Source: Flavobacteriales bacterium
GTDB lineage: Bacteria; Bacteroidota; Bacteroidia; Flavobacteriales_F; PHOS-HE28
Length of the DNA: 64,000 nucleotides
Direction: 5' to 3'
NCBI GenBank assembly: GCA_016700415.1
Contig: CP065018.1
Coordinates: 3,416,001-3,480,000 of the forward strand
The position numbers and the translations under genes are program-made. Under the pieces are notes generated by a model. That model was not told the DNA's origin, did not search any database, and saw nothing but the letters and a program-made list of their open reading frames with translations. Below, in pieces: positions 61,380 to 64,000 of the stretch. The stretch's first letter is position 1; the number at the start of each line of letters is the position of its first letter.

Positions 61380-61620
61380 TGAACGGGGGAATAAACCGCA
61401 ACGCACGCAACGAAAAGCCTAAAGCCAGTACTGGCATTTCAGGGACGCAATGCGGATTTTCCTTGACAACGCCACCGTGATCCACGTTGCGCGCGTTGCG
61501 TGCATTGCGGTAGTCCACCTGTTGCGTTTCAGTGCCGCAGGCACGTCTTTGCGTTCTTCGTGCCCTCAGACTACCGGAGGCGGCTCCTTCTCTTTGCGTC
61601 CATTGCGCCCTTTGCGGTAA
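61380..61620. repeat. Dispersed intergenic word repeats
   Basis: A 336-base gene-free gap (61292-61627) mostly filled with short repeated words: ACCGCAACGCACGCAACGAAA near 61390, GTTGCGCGCGTTGCGTGC near 61485, and CTTTGCG words near 61545 and 61595. The first word matches 32924-32944. The words form inverted pairs within the gap. No gene is supported. Confidence 0.5.
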
Positions 61621-61627
61621 AAAGCAA

Positions 61628-62872
61628 CTACGCACACTCCAACGTCAGCTCCGTGATCTCCGGCGGCATCCCCACGCGGCCCGGGAATCCGAGGAAACCG
61701 AAGCCGCGGTTCACATAAAGCTGAAGGCCTTGTTTCTTGTACAGGCCGGCCCACTCCTCGTAGATCCATTGCGCGGGGCTGTAGGTGTGCCCGGCGATGG
61801 TGATGCCGAACTGCGCGCCGTGGGTGTGGCCGGCCAGCATCAGGTCGATGCCCGTGGCCCTCACCTGCGCGTCCCAGTGCGTGGGGTCGTGGCTCATCAG
61901 CAGGCGGAACTGCGAGGGGTCCGTACCATCGACGGCCTTGGCGAGGTTGCCGTATTGCTGGAAGCGCGTGCCCCAGTTCTGCACACCGATCAAGGTGAAG
62001 CGCTCGCCGTCCCGCTCGATCGGGAGGTGCTCGTCCAGCAGCAGACGAAAGCCCATGGTGCGGTGGTGGGCCTTCAGTTGTTCCAGGTTCGCGGCCTTGG
62101 CGGCGGCGCTGGACCAGCTGGAATAGTCGCCGTAGTCGTGGTTGCCGAGGATGGAAAATTTCCCGATCGAAGCCTTGAGACCACTTAGTTTTTCGAGCCA
62201 AGGCTCGGCCTCTTCGGCGAAATTGTTCACCAGGTCGCCGGTGAAGAGGATGAGGTCCGGCCGTTGTTCATTGATCAGGTCGATGCCGTGCTGCACCACC
62301 TCGGTGTCCGTGCTGAAGCTGCCGAGGTGCATATCGCTGATCTGCACGATGCGCAAGCCGTCGAAGGCCTTGGGCAGGTTGCGTGCCTTCACCTTCACCT
62401 GGGCCACATTGAAGTTGCGCCAGCCGCGGGTAAGCCCGTACAGCACGCCCGCGAAGGGGATCGCGGCGAGCGCAAGCCCGATCTTGGAGAGGAAACGGAT
62501 CCGGCCGCCGTCCCCGGTCCCGTCCCCAGCACCCGGAGCCAGTTTGGACCAAGCCAAGCGGCCCAGCTCCAGCACGTCCTCCAGCCCATGGAAGAGGATG
62601 ATCACCAGCTTCGGCAACAGCAACAGCACGAAGATGCCGATCACGGAATAGAGGAAAGCGTGGTTGTGCGAAGAGCGTAGTTCCTGCATGCGGAACCCAC
62701 CGAAAGCGATCACCGCCAGCATGCCGATGCTCACCGCCCAGTAGGAGATGCGCGCTACGCGCTGCACCGCCGCGCTCCACTGGCCGATAGCGGTATGGAT
62801 GCCGCGCCAAGCGTACCAGTCGAGGAGGAAGAGGACGAGGAGGATGAGGAGGATGCGGGGGAGGGTGGACAT
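61628..62872 (-). CDS. Membrane-anchored metallophosphoesterase
   Basis: A 414-residue protein with about four N-terminal membrane helices (RILLILLVLFLLDWYAWRG; VSIGMLAVIAFGGF; LYSVIGIFVLLLLPKLVIIL; KIGLALAAIPFAGVLYGL). The calcineurin-like catalytic domain follows, with all metal-binding motifs in order: ISDMHLGSF, LFTGDLVNNF, LGNHDYGDY, MSHDPTHWD and LAGHTHGAQFG. The closest known relatives are YkuE/YaeI-type phosphodiesterases, in some of which lipid-linked substrates are cleaved. The topology suggests a membrane-associated substrate, but it is not identified. It is divergent from the gene at 62953. Confidence 0.9.
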   Translation of the reverse strand: MSTLPRILLILLVLFLLDWYAWRGIHTAIGQWSAAVQRVARISYWAVSIGMLAVIAFGGFRMQELRSSHNHAFLYSVIGIFVLLLLPKLVIILFHGLEDVLELGRLAWSKLAPGAGDGTGDGGRIRFLSKIGLALAAIPFAGVLYGLTRGWRNFNVAQVKVKARNLPKAFDGLRIVQISDMHLGSFSTDTEVVQHGIDLINEQRPDLILFTGDLVNNFAEEAEPWLEKLSGLKASIGKFSILGNHDYGDYSSWSSAAAKAANLEQLKAHHRTMGFRLLLDEHLPIERDGERFTLIGVQNWGTRFQQYGNLAKAVDGTDPSQFRLLMSHDPTHWDAQVRATGIDLMLAGHTHGAQFGITIAGHTYSPAQWIYEEWAGLYKKQGLQLYVNRGFGFLGFPGRVGMPPEITELTLECA

Positions 62873-62952
62873 GGGGGCGAAGGTCGGGAAGGGTGAGAGT
62901 GTTTACTCACAATTCGACCGCTTCTGATCATTTCGATACATTTAGCCGGAAA

Positions 62953-64000
62953 ATGCGTGAATCTCAAACATCTCATTTTGGGCTGGTCCTGGCATTCGCA
63001 GGATTGCTTTGGGCAACAGTTGCTGATGGGCAAATTACTTGGCGGAAGACTTATGGTGGGTTCGGGATCGACGTCGGACATAGCATTAAACAGACTTTGG
63101 ACGGTGGTTATTTGGCACTCGGGACCACGGGGAGTTTTGGATTAGGCTCCAGTGATTTCTATCTGGTTAAGTTAGATGCTGATGGAAACCGTGAATGGTC
63201 ATCAACTTATGGAACTCCGAGTATTGAACAGGGTTGGAGTATTGCACAAGGAGTAAATGGGTATGCACTAGCGGGTTTTACCTCTGGAATCGGCGGTGGG
63301 TATGATGGGATGGTGGTCTTGATAGACGATCAAGGGGTGGAGCAATGGCGCCGAACGTACGGTTCAATTGATTGGGACTTTATCTATGCTGTCGCGGCAT
63401 ATTCAGATGGATATTATTTGGCCGGACAAACCTTCTCAGGCGCAGAAAATGGGGAGGAGTGGTTGATACGGGCGGATCTGAATGGAGATACAATATGGAC
63501 TCGAACGTTTGGTACATCTTATGGTGATGTTGCACGTGATGTCAAAACAACGTCGGACGGGGGATGCATTGTTAGTGGGACAATTGGTACGGTAGACGGC
63601 ACAACAGATGCGATCCTCACGAAATTTAGTTCATCTGGCGATGAAGAGTGGTATGCAGTCCTCGGAGGGTTGTCCAACGAGATTGGCTACGGTGTGACAC
63701 CCACCAATGATGGTGGTTACGTCTTAGGAGGAACTACAGAGAGCTTCTCCCAGAACAAGGAAATGTTCCTTTCCAAGGTAGATGCGGACGGGACATTTCT
63801 TTGGTCTCAGCATATTGGGCAAATTGCGGATTGGGAAGGCCGACAAGTTGGCGAACGAGATGATGGAAGCTTAATGTTGGTCGGATATACTGAAGCCTAT
63901 GGAGGTGGTGGAAAAGATGCGTACCTGCTTTTTACTGATTCAGCCGGAGACTTCCTTTTCGGAAGGACTTTTGGTGGAGAGAATAATGATGAAGGATGGG
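62953..64000 (+). CDS. Secreted repeat protein (3' end outside window)
   Basis: A partial frame of 349 codons starting MRESQTSHFGLVLAFAGLLW, with a signal peptide cleaved near ATVADGQ. The mature part is made of repeats of the form GGYLALGTTGSFGLGSSDFY then LVKLDADGNREW and STYG, spaced about 50 residues apart and resembling delta-60/SBBP-type propeller repeats. The same repeat style occurs in the 26450 gene, so a T9SS sorting domain beyond the edge is likely but not seen. The gene is visibly more AT-rich in its codon use than its neighbours, which may mean recent acquisition. Confidence 0.8.
   Translation, partial: MRESQTSHFGLVLAFAGLLWATVADGQITWRKTYGGFGIDVGHSIKQTLDGGYLALGTTGSFGLGSSDFYLVKLDADGNREWSSTYGTPSIEQGWSIAQGVNGYALAGFTSGIGGGYDGMVVLIDDQGVEQWRRTYGSIDWDFIYAVAAYSDGYYLAGQTFSGAENGEEWLIRADLNGDTIWTRTFGTSYGDVARDVKTTSDGGCIVSGTIGTVDGTTDAILTKFSSSGDEEWYAVLGGLSNEIGYGVTPTNDGGYVLGGTTESFSQNKEMFLSKVDADGTFLWSQHIGQIADWEGRQVGERDDGSLMLVGYTEAYGGGGKDAYLLFTDSAGDFLFGRTFGGENNDEGW

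Overview
The window comes from a GC-rich member of the Bacteroidota, most likely in or near Flavobacteriales. The evidence is the large number of secreted proteins ending in type IX secretion system (T9SS) sorting domains, of both type A and the gliding-motility type B. Bacteroidota-style -7 promoter boxes (TAnnTTTG or TAnnTTCG) sit upstream of many genes, and Shine-Dalgarno sequences are not apparent. I saw no rRNA, tRNA, CRISPR array, prophage or transposase gene.

Layout. Positions 1-7459 (minus strand) hold four tandem paralogues of a T9SS-exported protein; at least three have their own hairpin terminator, and one is broken by a one-base frameshift. Positions 7610-12596 hold a sodium:solute symporter with a previously unlisted 38-residue membrane ORF overlapping its start, an S23/IVP four-helix-bundle gene inside inverted repeats, and a PIG-L deacetylase. 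Positions 12769-28252 hold five large secreted proteins: a 14-repeat FG-GAP protein, a fibronectin-like protein, a choice-of-anchor L protein, a PKD protein and a beta-propeller-like protein. A LytS/LytTR two-component pair (28345-30263) and a lipoprotein follow.

Positions 31525-40023 are mostly metabolic and membrane genes on the minus strand: thyA-folA, a frameshifted ClC channel, a nucleoside transporter, an LPG-synthase-like membrane protein, a bifunctional nuclease and etfBA. Positions 40146-51584 (plus strand) carry YihY, a lipoprotein, a 1830-residue T9SS cargo, pdhB and a K+-dependent membrane pyrophosphatase. Next is a small gene split by a 160-bp MITE with CTAG target duplications, then a large adhesin-like T9SS type B protein, a deoxynucleoside kinase with a lysine-rich tail, a GH3-family ligase, a DUF2797 protein, SppA, a metallophosphoesterase and the start of another secreted protein.

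Functionally the window mixes conserved Bacteroidota housekeeping genes (dTMP and folate synthesis, nucleoside uptake and phosphorylation, ETF electron transfer, pyruvate dehydrogenase, PPi-driven ion pumping) with a lineage-variable secretome of roughly a dozen cell-surface or extracellular proteins. Intergenic regions contain several dispersed repeat families. The two large cargo genes at 17583 and 42480 share a C-terminal module with a 120-bp exactly identical stretch, which points to recent gene conversion or duplication. The strongest new observation is the MITE insertion at 51891-52050 and its partial second copy at 52192-52255, which supplies the stop codon of the neighbouring gene.
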